A stretch of DNA of 64,000 nucleotides from Hymenolepis diminuta (lineage: Eukaryota > Platyhelminthes > Cestoda > Cyclophyllidea > Hymenolepididae): NCBI GenBank assembly GCA_900708905.1, contig CAADRB010000005.1, positions 5,064,689 through 5,128,688 of the forward strand, given 5' to 3'. The position numbers and the translations under genes were made by a program. This document shows positions 12,401 through 21,756 of this stretch, piece by piece (positions within the stretch are counted from its first letter, which is position 1; each line of letters starts with the position of its first letter). Below the pieces are notes generated by a model. That model saw only the letters and a program-made list of their open reading frames with translations. It did not search any database and was not told the origin of the DNA.

Positions 12401-12701
12401 TGCTAACGACATGTTTATGAATTTGCTCAAAGAGGCTATGTCATCCCAGGTACCTGTAGCTTCTCCCACTGGACCGGTTGAAATTGAAAACGACGGCAAT
12501 GTGGTAGCTGTTTTTGAGGGAGGAACCCTCTCTTTATCTCAAGTTGCACCACCTCAACACGTTTCTGAAGCATTCAGGGCATATGTTACGGAGCAGTTGT
12601 CCCGTAGGTTGGCTAATGATCCGGATTTTGATGCTGAAAGGCATTCGGCAGCTGGAGAGGTCTTTGGAAAGCGGTCTTCTTCCTCGGATAAGCGACAGTA
12701 A
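428..12701 (+). CDS. BAG6: BAG6 (large proline-rich protein BAG6, ubiquitin-like and BAG domains)
   Basis: BAG6 is a chaperone-holdase that binds exposed hydrophobic segments. It works in tail-anchored protein targeting and in proteasomal disposal of mislocalised proteins, and shuttles between cytosol and nucleus. Model: 428-490, 527-571, 607-682, 750-1375, 2076-2386, 2455-2588 (or -2612), 4607-5338, 6437-6574, 8101-8495, 9647-9914, 10514-10734, 11979-12701. All junctions are GT-AG and phases agree, giving about 1,243 aa (human about 1,130). Residues 1-75 are a ubiquitin-like fold with the family run IPIDRQRLIFQGK and then VHLVPRPPP. A Ser/Thr/Asn-rich low-complexity middle has a proline tract near 4871-4889. 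The last exon has the family block SDAYVAGMPVKRRR (about 1119-1132, nuclear-signal-like) and a C-terminal helix ending near ANDPDFD, as in the human BAG region. The exon 6 donor is ambiguous (2588 or 2612, same phase). A microexon at 9968-9989 is possible. Confidence 0.9.
750..1375 (+). CDS. BAG6: BAG6 exon 4, end of the ubiquitin-like domain and linker
   Basis: This exon is entered in phase 1 after a 67-nt intron and left in phase 0. It begins by completing the ubiquitin-like fold (DVASKTVHLVPRPPP) and continues into a Ser/Gln/Asn-rich linker. Near its end is a charged helical segment (ERLADMVAEQRRLWQRLDPH) that resembles the conserved block after the linker in vertebrate BAG6. Opposite-strand frames here are open but carry no family signal. 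Confidence 0.85.
2076..2386 (+). CDS. BAG6: BAG6 exon 5
   Basis: This exon encodes a hydrophobic helix (LHLHAHMLHLFSDFLVEQEG) and then an Arg/Ser-rich stretch. It ends in a block ILHAHINIEPTVV, which recalls the conserved IPIQINVG segment of vertebrate BAG6. Of two possible acceptors (ending at 2075 or 2083), only the first keeps the reading frame open from exon 4. The donor is GTGAGT at 2387. Confidence 0.75.
3430..3709 (-). mobile_element. Fragment of a non-LTR (LINE) reverse transcriptase
   Basis: On the minus strand this stretch reads KTQNGFRTGKFTKQAMLAVR, which matches the conserved NGFRxGRST..Q..ALR block of LINE reverse transcriptases. A preceding segment resembles the LNHFASMI..RP helix. 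A shift to another minus-strand frame then gives SRFSLDEMLERFFTLPRKI, like the segment after the FxDFxKAFD motif, so the copy is frameshifted. The catalytic YxDD is absent. It sits antisense in a 2-kb BAG6 intron and is a dead remnant. The clade (RTE or CR1-like) cannot be fixed. Confidence 0.5.
5590..5760 (+). repeat. Possible copy of dispersed repeat family B
   Basis: This BAG6 intron stretch shares short blocks (CCAGTGACCGC; CACCTATCTCCGCTACC) and general base character with the family-B copies near 9.4, 10.9 and 50.1 kb. The match is weak and may be fortuitous. The rest of the intron from 5339 to 6436 holds one SINE-like copy and no exon that I can support. Confidence 0.25.
6085..6235 (-). 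repeat. tRNA-derived SINE copy
   Basis: On the minus strand a tRNA-like head includes the B-box-like block GAGTTCGATTCCCACTGG. It is followed by a body with CCAATTGCACCTG and TAGAGGGAGAATTCAAAT. These match, block for block, the body of the other SINE copies (CCAACCGCACTGG, then GGTAGAATGAGAGTTTCTC). It lies in a BAG6 intron, opposite to the gene. Boundaries are approximate. Confidence 0.6.
6905..7045 (+). repeat. tRNA-derived SINE copy
   Basis: A degraded tRNA-like head (GATTGGATCCCAGCG as the B box) is followed by the body blocks GCCAACCGTACTGGTTAATTC and GGTAGAATGAGAGTTTT, then AGAGCGGCTCC. It lies in the BAG6 intron between exons 8 and 9, in the same direction as the gene. Confidence 0.65.
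7046..8100. other. BAG6 intron 8, remainder, no coding signal
   Basis: This is intronic DNA between BAG6 exons 8 and 9. Short open frames occur (for example around 7867-8097), but none has protein family character or usable splice sites in phase. The last bases form the exon 9 acceptor ending at 8100. Confidence 0.5.
9340..9500 (+). repeat. Dispersed repeat family B copy
   Basis: It shares ordered blocks with 10840-10990 and 50035-50185: a GACGAGTATAT-type block, CTAGCCAGTGGCTAC, then CACTGATCCACGTTCTGCG and GTGCGC. No ORF spans it. It lies in the BAG6 intron between exons 9 and 10. The family is non-coding and its class is unknown. Confidence 0.5.
9968..9989 (+). CDS. BAG6: Possible 22-nt BAG6 microexon
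   Basis: A 22-nt segment lies between TGTTAG and a strong donor GTAAGT. From exon 10 in phase 1 it would read G-Q-S-S-P-H-H and leave in phase 2. The next exon can accept phase 2 only if its third AG (ending at 10517) is used instead of the first (10513). Skipping it also keeps the frame with the first AG. So the sequence supports two in-frame versions differing by six residues. Confidence 0.35.
10840..10995 (+). repeat. Dispersed repeat family B copy
   Basis: This copy holds CTAGCCAGTGGCCACACTG, TTCCCCCATTAATCCACTCTG and CGTGCTGTGTGTGCTTC, which line up with the copies near 9.4 and 50.1 kb. It sits early in the 1.2-kb intron before the last BAG6 exon. The remainder of that intron, to 11978, shows no gene. 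Confidence 0.55.
11979..12701 (+). CDS. BAG6: BAG6 terminal exon with C-terminal BAG-like region
   Basis: The acceptor is a clear pyrimidine tract plus AG at 11971-11978, entered in phase 0, and the exon runs to TAA at 12699-12701. It encodes an acidic Ser/Thr-rich linker, the block SDAYVAGMPVKRRR and the closing helix around EQLSRRLANDPDF. These are the most diagnostic BAG6 features in the window. An AATAAA at 13126-13131 is a candidate polyadenylation signal about 430 nt downstream. Confidence 0.9.
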   Translation, partial: GDDDISDVYMDAIEESPICVQPVNGEAPTDSTTGLFPDWDTQEISRSTAEALAPNPLSTWRSPVSSTNCPPVPDAFPSEWTEVVASDVIQMSASVNASQQENDTSDESTPSVRRLSDAYVAGMPVKRRRVMLERKHDLTNSANDMFMNLLKEAMSSQVPVASPTGPVEIENDGNVVAVFEGGTLSLSQVAPPQHVSEAFRAYVTEQLSRRLANDPDFDAERHSAAGEVFGKRSSSSDKRQ

Positions 12702-14281
12702 TTAGCTGTTTGATAGCTGATAGTGTTGATGCTTAAATCTTTGTATGCATGTGTACCTATATACAGGTGTATGAAGATTCAGCATGTTTATGTGCTTTTT
12801 AAATTTGGTTTAACTTTCTACTTCCTAGATGATAAATTTTAATGAATTGGGAATGGCATATGCTTCCTTATTGTTATTGGTGTTTTCCGATGATTAGTTG
12901 CATCGATCTCTTGAATCGACAATTGGGAAATCCGCATTGTCTTAAATGATTATTTGCATTTCTCTGTTGCCCTTTCAGTGGTCATGGTTTATTCATTTAT
13001 ATTATGATTTCAGTTTACTTGATATGATATGATTCTTCTAACTCTTTTTAAGCAGCAGCTTGCCTACTATAGATAAATAGATAGATTGGCGTTTAGATAA
13101 GAGTTTACAGACTTTGTAAAATTTCAATAAATTTATATTTGAGAGGGTGTCTACTCTTCATGTTTAAGATTTCTGTAAGAAGCTTTAGAAAGGAATTACT
13201 GTAGTACGTTCATTTATTTAGAGGTAGTATCTAGGAAGCGATTTGAACAACAGGATGCATAGCTTTCAAATTCCTTAAGGAAAGAGCTCTGCGGGATATC
13301 GTCTTCTCTGCGATTTGCCGTTTTTTATATCTTTTTAATAATTACTGAGAAAGATTATATCCATGGGAACATTTCTCTTCATTTCGTTGAACAACCTTGC
13401 ATTTGGAATAATTATACGAAAGTGCACAAATAATAAGGGTAGTGGTTGCACGGCCAGTTTCTTCTTTACATGGTTGTTGTATCCGATGAGATATTTTTAG
13501 CAACATTACTACACTGCCGTTGTTTAAAACCCTCTTGAGAGAATGGTTGGATGATCGCAATTTATTAATTCTTAAATTGCACAAGGTTATCATCTCATCC
13601 CCATCTCTATTTAAAATATGATCAAAATGTGATTTTAATAATAACACTTCTAATAAGTCTTGATCTGGAAACGATCACATTTCCCAATTGGGTCTTCATG
13701 GGCTGTGTGAGTGTTCATTTGAAGTTCTCAGACGTCTTCTCTTTTTTATAATAATTGCTAAGGATTAAGTTGAAATAGTAAGATCTGTAAATGTTAATAA
13801 CGCCTTTTGGTCATCAATGAACTCTTACAACAAATTTAGATCAAATTGAATCTTGCAAATAAGATCAGCTGCCTCTCAATTACCTTCATTAGCATGCTTA
13901 ACACAAGAATCAAACGGATAACCGCCAATGTGCGGAATTCCATCTGCTCAAGGTTAGAAGAGCAATTTTTCTTTATTTTGTCAGAATGCAAGTTTTAAAT
14001 TAGGCCAAAAGGCTGTATCTGAATCCAACAGACAATTGGCTCATTTTTTTAAATTATGTGCATTTTTGATAATAGGATAAAAGAAGGATGGGAAGATTGA
14101 ATTTTTCGCATTTAAAAAATAAAGTCCAAACGTAGATTTAAGTTTATATTGTTCATTGCGCAACTTGTAGGCCCAAATACGTAGTAATTTTACTTTACAT
14201 AGAAATAAAACTATTTACTGCGCAGCCATTACCGCTAAGTAGTTGATGGTCGCTCAAATCCATTTCAGTAGCCATCACTAA
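12702..14281. other. Intergenic region between tail-to-tail BAG6 and STKLD1-like genes
   Basis: It holds the presumed 3' untranslated regions of both genes. A minus-strand open frame at 13342-13647 (101 codons) has no family resemblance and no splice context, so I do not call it. A TTTATT at 13972-13977 could be the minus-strand polyadenylation signal of the kinase-like gene. Confidence 0.5.
13126..13131 (+). terminator. Candidate polyadenylation signal of BAG6
   Basis: A canonical AATAAA lies about 430 nt after the BAG6 stop codon and is followed by T-rich then GT-containing sequence. It is the first canonical hexamer I noticed downstream. Only transcript ends would confirm it. Confidence 0.45.
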
Positions 14282-17200
14282 TTATATCGAGAGCATTTTG
14301 AATTCATCCAAAATTTGCGGTTCTACTGTATCCATAACAACATCATAGGCCCCTGGAATCCTGTTGAGTATTTGCCGAGCAGCAGCTCCCAAACCCTAAA
14401 AAAACAATCGTAAAATTAGTTACAATTTCCAGATGAATAGGCAAGATATAAAAAAAATGAACATGTTACATTTCAAATTTATGGATTTGATTCGTTAATT
14501 CTTCAGAAATTGTTCACACAAAATATCCGCTTACCCTACAGTTTTGGAAACGACTATAAATCTCCGTTAAGAATGCTTTCAAAGTTGGAATAACACTGAA
14601 AATAGCCTCTAAGATGGCATCTAAAATAAAAAAAGAAAGTTTATTGTCCACTGGGAAACTTTGACCGATATTCGCATAGTTATTCTCACCGTTAGTCATA
14701 ATAGTGCCTAGGAGTTTGACAAGAATACCTATGATCCGATCGTTATCATGGTGAGTCGAATAGGCTTTGGAAATCAGTGCGATCAGATTTTGCTCCTTGA
14801 TTATGGTATTCGGGTGAACAAATCGTAGTACTTGTTCAGCTGAAATAAAAAGTGGTAATAAATTGTCAGCATAACCTTACTCAAAGTAATTGAGTTGCAT
14901 TCTGACTAAACATGGGGGGTAAATGAGAATGTTTTAGATTGTTTTGCGTGTCATGTCTCTTATAAGCTGCTGATCTCGAAATTTTGTTTGGCCAAATTTA
15001 TAGGTAGCTCCTGTCTAGTCAGAGGAGCGTATTAGTACGCAGTGCTTCCCTAACTCTTGTAGTGGCAAGCGGTCGAACACTTGAATGATCAGAATTCATA
15101 TCTAATTAATTTAATATTTTGGCTTTCACTCAAACTTTCAACTTTGTGATTTATACGCCTTGAATTTCATATCTTGTCATATGTTCTCCTGCTCTGTACG
15201 GCCTTGGATTCTCTATGTTTCCACATTAAATATTCTAATTAAGTCTGCAATTTTTTACCTTTCCTTAGTGGCTAGTGTTCCCTCCAAACTCCCTTATCTT
15301 CTCTGATGATATTGAAATAGCAAGAATGGGGGAAAAATAATTCATCGAATTCGAACTCTAATCTAGCATTTCTTTTAATGAATTACTAGTGATCGTATCA
15401 CACATGTTCACTCTGAATCGATCATATGTTCCGGAGTTTAATAAACGAGAATCTTTGTGTGCAGTCTCTGTGATCCCCTCTAATTGCTTAACTCGCATTC
15501 GCTCCCTCCCTCTCTTGAGCGTTATTATCTGGTGCCATTGATCATTTCATTAACTAGATGCGTATTTAATGGTTTCGAATTTAAGGCACCTTGTCATTGT
15601 TTTTTTAATTGTCATCGATCAATCGAATATCCAAAAAATTTCATACCTGAGCGGTTTATAATTGAATTGATGGCATAGAAGAGATTATAGCAAACTTCAT
15701 CATACAGACAGAATGTATCAATCGAATTTAGAAGCAAAGTAGGAATGTCATATTGCATGAGTGTATCCTCAGTCAACCACCCTAAAAGGAATAGGAGTTT
15801 TCATTTATTTTCGTTTTGCTACTGATAAAAATCAGTAGCATACCACCAAAACCTACTTGATGATGAAAGAGCAGCTAGACTTAGTGCTCCTTGGTTAACG
15901 ACCTCCGGGTGTTTTGGCCAGTAGAACATTATATCACAAACTAATTTAAAGGCACCCATTTCAATAAATTTCCTTGAATTTTCCTCTAAATTGTAAAAAA
16001 ATCTTTTAGACCGTTTATTATTCAACTTACCATCAATGCAGAGTTTCCACATAATTGCTAAAGCTATTCGAAGAATATCTGCAAATCCATCATGAACTTT
16101 CATCAGTCCTTTAATTATCAGTTCAGGATATATCATTTTGCAAATACTTCGATATATCGGACCATATTTCGACCAATAAGAAAGCTGAGCTTCTCGGGTA
16201 AGGTTGTTAACTTCCAATGGACAGAAAATAGCTTCTAAAAGAGCAAGAACCCTTTCATGAACTTGTAGATGTTCCGAATGTCTTTTGGCCAGTTTTGAGA
16301 TTAGACTCAAAGTATTTTCATTCCAATAGATACTATTGTTGATTATGACATCGCATATTTCTTGGGAAGATGGATTTTCTGCATTTGATGAAACTTGAAC
16401 TGGTGTTTGAATTTGCATCTCACCAACGCTGGTGCAGTGAATGAGAATTTCAAGGCCATATTGGAAGATTGCGGGATTTTCATCGTGAACTAGGATGACT
16501 TTCCAGATGAGAAGTGGGAGAAAAGGATTGGTGGAAGCTCCATTTTGACACTGAGTCTGTGCGATCCAAGCTAGCACTCCTTCTACGCAGTTTTCATGCT
16601 CTATTTGGTCGCCGAGGTATCGTAGGACTTCTGCTAACCCTTTGCTGAAGGGAATATTAACTAAAATAGAGAAATCAATGGTTTTTATCCTCAAAATAGC
16701 CATTTAGCATGTATGTAACGGCATGAGTTCGAATACTTCTCATGCCTTCAATGATTATTAGTTTACTGCGAAATTTCGGTGGAAGTAAGTTTCTAAAATA
16801 AAAAACCTTCAATATTAACGTTCGTAAGTCTCAACCGAATAATAAAGATAATCTTTCGACATTTTTCCGAGGAAAAAGAGAAAAAAATCTATTTAGATCT
16901 TCGTCGATAAGTGAAATTGGATATTGCAATAACAAGGCGGTTCTGTTATGGCCAGTTTAAAAGACGCTAATAAAGATAGTCAGTCGGAATGATATATGCA
17001 CGACGCAAAAATGCGGAGACTGGATAGCAAAAAACTACTGCCAATCCTCAATAATCTACCATTATGTGGAGGTACTATCGATCAGATGAGTGAGAGTACT
17101 CCATAAAACATTCTCAACAATTTCCCAATACTTTTGATAATATATTCACCTTGATTTCAGTTCACATTTGAACCGTTCTTGTACTACGTAGAGCGTTCCA

Positions 17201-20200
17201 CAATACAGCATCACTCAGATGATGAAATTATAATTATCATTTGTAAAACTGGTTATGGAATTATATAAAAAATTCTATGCTCATTGAGGGACGAGCTAGA
17301 GACTACTTGGGTACGGGGAAAAGATTCAAAAACATCTATCAGATGAAACTCTTGTTGAGTCAAGTTAATCAGTGCCGTTAGTCATCCACATCATTGAATG
17401 CGCATCAATCTCGTAACCTCTGATTTAGCAAGCACGCACGCTGACTGCTACGCCATCAGCGAATCAGTTGGTAAATCCTATTCAAACACTTGTCCCTCTT
17501 AAATAAAACACATAACGGTCCACTATCGCGACTAGTATTTGCATTTTTAATATTTAATTTAGTAATCATCGTGTCTTGTCAACCAAATATCCCTTAAACA
17601 AGGGAGCAACACATTTCCTTGTTTAATATGTGTAAAAAGCAGTCATTACTGCATTTTCAAATTATGTAACACCCTGTTTATTGCTCGTGTTTTCATTAGT
17701 AAAATTGAAAAGGATTATATTTTCTCTTTAAAACTCTACAATAACTATGTAGAAAATATAAATGCTGAAACAATTGAAGGTTCTAGAATTTCCAAATTTT
17801 CATTACTTAGTCACGCTCATATAAATCGTCAATATTGAAGTAGTGTCAGAAGTAGTGGATTGACAAAAAAAATCTGTTTTGCAAACAAGCGGTTTGAGTG
17901 AACCAAAATAATGAAAAAAAATTAATTATTTAACTATTCCTCTTGTAATTCAAATATCAACGTCGCATACATCAGTAAGTGATGCAATAAAATTTAACAT
18001 CCACAATATATAATAACTTAATATTATTGTTTCATTGCAGATTTTGATGTAGACTACTGTGGTATAGAATTAACTAAGAGCATATTTCTTTTTTTGAAAA
18101 AAATAAAGGAAAACATTTTGTCAATCATAAATTGCAGAATTTTACTTGCCATAGCAGAAATCCATGTGTCCAACTGCCTGCTCCTCGTCACCGCTGCGGC
18201 GAAAGTGAACTTTCGTCGCATCGGCCAGTACTAACATCAGTTGTGTGACCTTGTAGGCAACTTGCCAGGCCTGATTAATCCCATTGGCTACTAGAGAACC
18301 GTTATGAAGGTATTCTCTCTCTCTATTGCAAATCAATAAGTCCACAAAGTCAAATTTGTGACATTAGTTTTTTGCAAAACTGGCAATTTCAATCTAATTA
18401 ACTGTATTGCTGTATCTTGGGAAGATATGATTAGAGTTTAATGAATATCAGTGGCCCTCTTTGTGTAAGATATGTGTTTTAAAGAGTTGTTATTTATTTA
18501 CTTACCAATCTGATACACTTGGGATACTTCACAATGTCGGACTCTCAAAATAATGCTTCTTGTTAGGTTGAAAGAAACATTTTAGCAAGCACCAACAATT
18601 TCAACGTTTCAATTAACTGGTTAATGTGTTTTGACCAGCGTTAACGTATTCTATCACTAAGGTACCTAGGGTCAAATCCTGAAATTTGAACTTAGAAACA
18701 CCATAAAACGATGCGGTAGGTTAGTTCTCCTCACTGAAAAACGAATCCAAAAAAACGGATCCAAAATTTAAATAGATTAATGTGCCTTAACTTTTCTCTC
18801 TACTTCTATCCAAAACTCTCCCCATCATCCCCTAGACGTAACATTTTTGTTCTTCATGATTAAAAATATGGGTAAGTTATTGCCTTATTGTGGATGATAC
18901 TAGAGGAAATACATTTTTTGCGTTATCTCACATTCATGCAGTTGTTTTTCCCGTCTTTTGCTTCTCAATTTTCTTTTAGGTTCGTATTTATCCATTAGGC
19001 GTTGAACATATTCCCTTTGAACTGCTTCTCTAAAAATTCAAGGTTAATCATCATGGCAGAAAGAGACTTACGTTATTCCGATGCGTTCATTTTGGTCGAG
19101 AATTATCATCCTTTTCACCAGTTCAATAAGTGGCTCTGGGTATATCTAAAAATAACAGAATGACAAAAGCAAAAGCATATGCTAAAGAAACCGTTATTGA
19201 AAGGGCCTCTAGATAACACATAGTAACATAGGAAAATCCATTGGCTGAGGAAAAGTCCATTTTGTTTACAATATTGTTGTAATGATGTGTTAAGGGCATT
19301 TGGTCTTGCGATGACTTATAAATGGCTCACCTGACTTCCATCCTCAAAATTAATATTGATTCTGGGATGATCGGTTTTTTATATCTATATACCTTTTAAG
19401 CAGTCATCAAATTTCAGAAAGATATAGCTCTGTTGGGCTAGAATAAATCTCCTAACGACTACCTGTAGGAAATTGTATCTTTCAAATCAAAGCACAAAGC
19501 GCTGAATGAAAATCCATAATACGATGGACAGTTAAAGGGACGAAAATCGAGACAGGGAACAAACTGTGTAGATTTTAAGAAAACTAGGCTGTGTTTAACA
19601 CAGGCTGATAGGTTAAACGACTGTGGGATTGGACAAATGCAAATTAGTAGTCAATATTCAGTTCCATTGTAGGCACAATGGTAAAATGCATAAACTACGA
19701 TCGATTTACGCGAATATAATAATGACTCAAAATCTCACATCACAAGACCGGAGACTTATGAGTTAGCATGTAGTCTGACAATACTTTTGAAATGCAGTAG
19801 TCTAGTAGGTCCCAGACAAACACTTGATTTGAATTAAATAGGGATTATCTTGAATAATTATTTAATAGAAGTGAATAGGTATTGTGTGACTATGTGTTAC
19901 TTAGAAGCAAACAATATTTTCCCCAAAATATTTCTGCTTCTTTTAATTCCCTTTCATTCGCATGCATTTCTTTACTTTAGGCATATATAACGATTTACGA
20001 GACGAATTTGGGTCCTGATCTGATATATTTTCATTTAGCCGATTTTGTATTAGTAACCAATCCAATTGCTGTCTACTAGTCAAGTGTCCCTTGCCTAATA
20101 GAGGGGCAGATCTTATCACTATGTGATCTTATTTATGAATTAAAAGAGATGCAATGAATGCATTCATTTAAATCATTTCGTTGTAGTACTTTTTAGCATG

Positions 20201-21756
20201 ACCGAACTTAGAACTATTGATGATTTAGGATACACTGCGAGCCGGTAAAAGTTCGGATTTTGAGACCAGATATCTGCTACAGCCAGCAGATGTCTATCAT
20301 AACTTAGCGATTAGAAATGATTGACTGGCAATAAGATCTCCACTACAGTGTCCACAGGCGGTCGCACTGCGTGTGCTTACGTGTTTGCATATAGATACCT
20401 AAAGAGGTGTTGGTCATCACGACGAGACATGACTGACGTCTAACGAAGAAATGTTTTGTATATAAACCGAATTTACTTATTAATAAGTTCGAGTGGGTTG
20501 TCTGCTATCTCCGAACTGATCTGACGACATGAGTGACTTGATCTATTCCATCTATTTGATCGATGTGGCCCCGATAGGCCTCAAAGTTATAACAATATCA
20601 AGTTCGGATCCCTTAGACGATTCTTTAATAGCGTTCATATTTGTATTTATAGACGCCTTGGACATATGTGTGGAGCTTCACACTCATAAACTGAAATTAC
20701 TGATATCAGGTAGGGACAAAGCATTTTAAATAATAAGATAGCCAAATTCAAACAAAAGACAGATGATTATAAAAACGTAAATTTACCCTTTGGATATCTT
20801 CGAGAATGTCTATAGGTATTTCGCCACTGCTTCGAACCGAAGTCATGATTTCTTCATTTTTAGCTTCTTTATTAAAGCCACATATTAACAGATTGACCAT
20901 CACACATCCCAAAGACCAAGAATCACTTTTATCTATTACGTGTCTGCACTCTTTCGCTTCCGATGGTATCCATTTGTATTTATCTTCTAAAAGTGGAAAA
21001 GAGTATTTATTTGTTAAGCTTCTTCCAAGTTTGATATTTTCCATGTAATTTAACTTGATAATTAATCACCTATATTCTTCTGATATTTTAAGGAAGAATA
21101 GTTACAAATTGCTTCGGCTGATGCATCGTTGATTCGAACATTTGTAGTGTCAGTAAAAATATTTCTTGGATGAACTGCTCTGGGGAAATTGTTAAAATAA
21201 ACATTCTATTATACCTATGGACAAATCCGTGTTCTTTAAATTCATTCAACATATTCAGGGATTGGCAGAATACAAGCTCAATTAACTGATGTACTTGAAT
21301 TATTGATTTTCATCTTACTTACTTCTATTGAAATGGGTCGCGTTCCTTCATGTCTTTTAATATATTCCTCTAAACTAGGCATTTCTATGTATTCTTTTAC
21401 TAGGAACAAGTAAAACGACAAAATCTACTGATATTTTAATTCGCGTAACTTTACATTTTGGTCCCATTTAATGAAAATGCTTTTGATTTTGGCAAATTGT
21501 TCATTTTTAAATTCTTTCAAATCTACGAACTGATCGAAGGCTTCATCTGCCTGGTGTTCATCTGCACATTCTATCTTGATTTAAGCTTATATTAATTATA
21601 TTATTTTACTCTTTTAATTACAAGCTTTTCCCCGGAAGATTTATGCTCTGCTAATGTAGATTGAGAAGAAAGTGAAGAACCTAGTTCCTTTTTGACCTTC
21701 ATAAAAGAAATTATAAAAGTATCATGACTAATTAACTTCATAGAAATTTTCTGCAT
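14282..21756 (-). CDS. STKLD1: STKLD1/SgK071-like pseudokinase with helical-repeat C-terminal half
   Basis: Minus-strand exons, 5' to 3': 21756-21610, 21574-21455, 21424-21323, 21285-21215, 21179-21070, 20986-20787, 19145-19072, 19029-18932, 16660-16031, 15985-15857, 15781-15647, 14839-14690, 14620-14535, 14395-14282. All are GT-AG with matching phases: 721 aa (human STKLD1 about 680). Kinase fold: beta-3 lysine in LVIKR (K48), hinge region LFLVKEYIEMPSL, PSE as the APE motif (191-193), DSWSLG (205-210, DxWxxG). The catalytic loop reads HRAVHPRN instead of HRDLKPxN and DFG is replaced by DAS (166-168). The glycine loop has only its first glycine. Phosphotransfer is therefore unlikely. Residues from about 309 on are all-helical, ARM/HEAT-like, with no kinase features. 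The start is the first in-frame Met before the kinase domain; an additional upstream exon is possible. Function is unknown. The name rests on architecture and local motif resemblance. Confidence 0.75.
15857..16660 (-). CDS. STKLD1: Largest helical-repeat exons of the STKLD1-like gene
   Basis: An open frame of 294 codons covers these exons. I split it because 15986-16030 has a GTAAGT donor and a pyrimidine-rich TTTAG acceptor and is 45 nt long, so splicing it keeps the frame. The encoded helices (for example ALLEAIFCPLE and KLVCDIMFYWPKHPEVV) look like ARM/HEAT repeats. If the intron is retained, 15 residues are added. Confidence 0.7.
17285..17485 (-). repeat. tRNA-derived SINE copy
   Basis: On the minus strand a head (GATGGCGTAGCAGTCAGCG, A-box side; AATCAGAGGTTACGAGATTG, B-box side) runs into the body block GATGACTAACGGCACTG, then GATTAACTTGACTCAACAAG. 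It lies in the 2.3-kb intron of the STKLD1-like gene, in the same direction as that gene. It is one of the more complete copies. Confidence 0.65.
18146..18345 (-). other. Unassigned protein-like open frame in an intron of the STKLD1-like gene
   Basis: A minus-strand frame reads NGSLVANGINQAWQVAYKVT and continues as a helical, charged segment to FCYGK before a stop. Base composition is richer in G+C than its surroundings. A run of AG dinucleotides upstream could supply acceptors, and GTAAAA at 18145 could be a donor. Its exit phase (2) does not fit the next exon (needs 1). It may be an exon of an alternative transcript, part of a nested gene, or a captured gene fragment. I do not recognise the family. 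Confidence 0.35.
18932..19145 (-). CDS. STKLD1: Exons 7-8 of the STKLD1-like gene (end of kinase domain, basic linker)
   Basis: Exon 7 (19145-19072) encodes PEPLIELVKRMIILDQNERI, a typical kinase subdomain XI segment. After a 42-nt intron, exon 8 (19029-18932) encodes a basic helix (EYVQRLMDKYEPKRKLRSK) leading out of the domain. The exon 8 donor T|GTGAGA gives phase 1 and joins cleanly to the ARM-like exon at 16660 across a 2.3-kb intron. Confidence 0.7.
19146..20786. other. Intron 6 of the STKLD1-like gene, no gene seen
   Basis: This is a 1.6-kb AT-rich intron. The part near 20280-20400 shares weak blocks with repeat family B (GTGTCCACAGGCGG; CTGCGTGTGCTTACG). A plus-strand open frame at 20529-20729 has no family resemblance and no splice context. 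Confidence 0.45.
20787..21756 (-). CDS. STKLD1: Pseudokinase domain exons 1-6 of the STKLD1-like gene
   Basis: Six exons are separated by introns of 35, 30, 37, 35 and 83 nt. Together they encode about 250 residues from the glycine-loop region (LGSSLSSQSTL) to the helix after DSWSLGC. Most single open frames here are short because the tiny introns break them, and the domain appears only after splicing. The HRD aspartate is Ala148, the catalytic-loop lysine is His150, and DFG is Asp166-Ala-Ser. Confidence 0.75.

Noticed and set aside
13342..13647. 101-codon minus-strand open frame between BAG6 and the pseudokinase
   Set aside because: No recognisable domain and no splice link to the minus-strand gene, whose last exon and stop are further upstream on that strand.
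20748..21044. Reading the 98-codon minus-strand frame as one exon beginning at its ATG
   Set aside because: The segment above 20986 is better explained as an 83-nt intron: a strong pyrimidine-rich acceptor precedes 20986, and the upstream exon ends in the matching phase.
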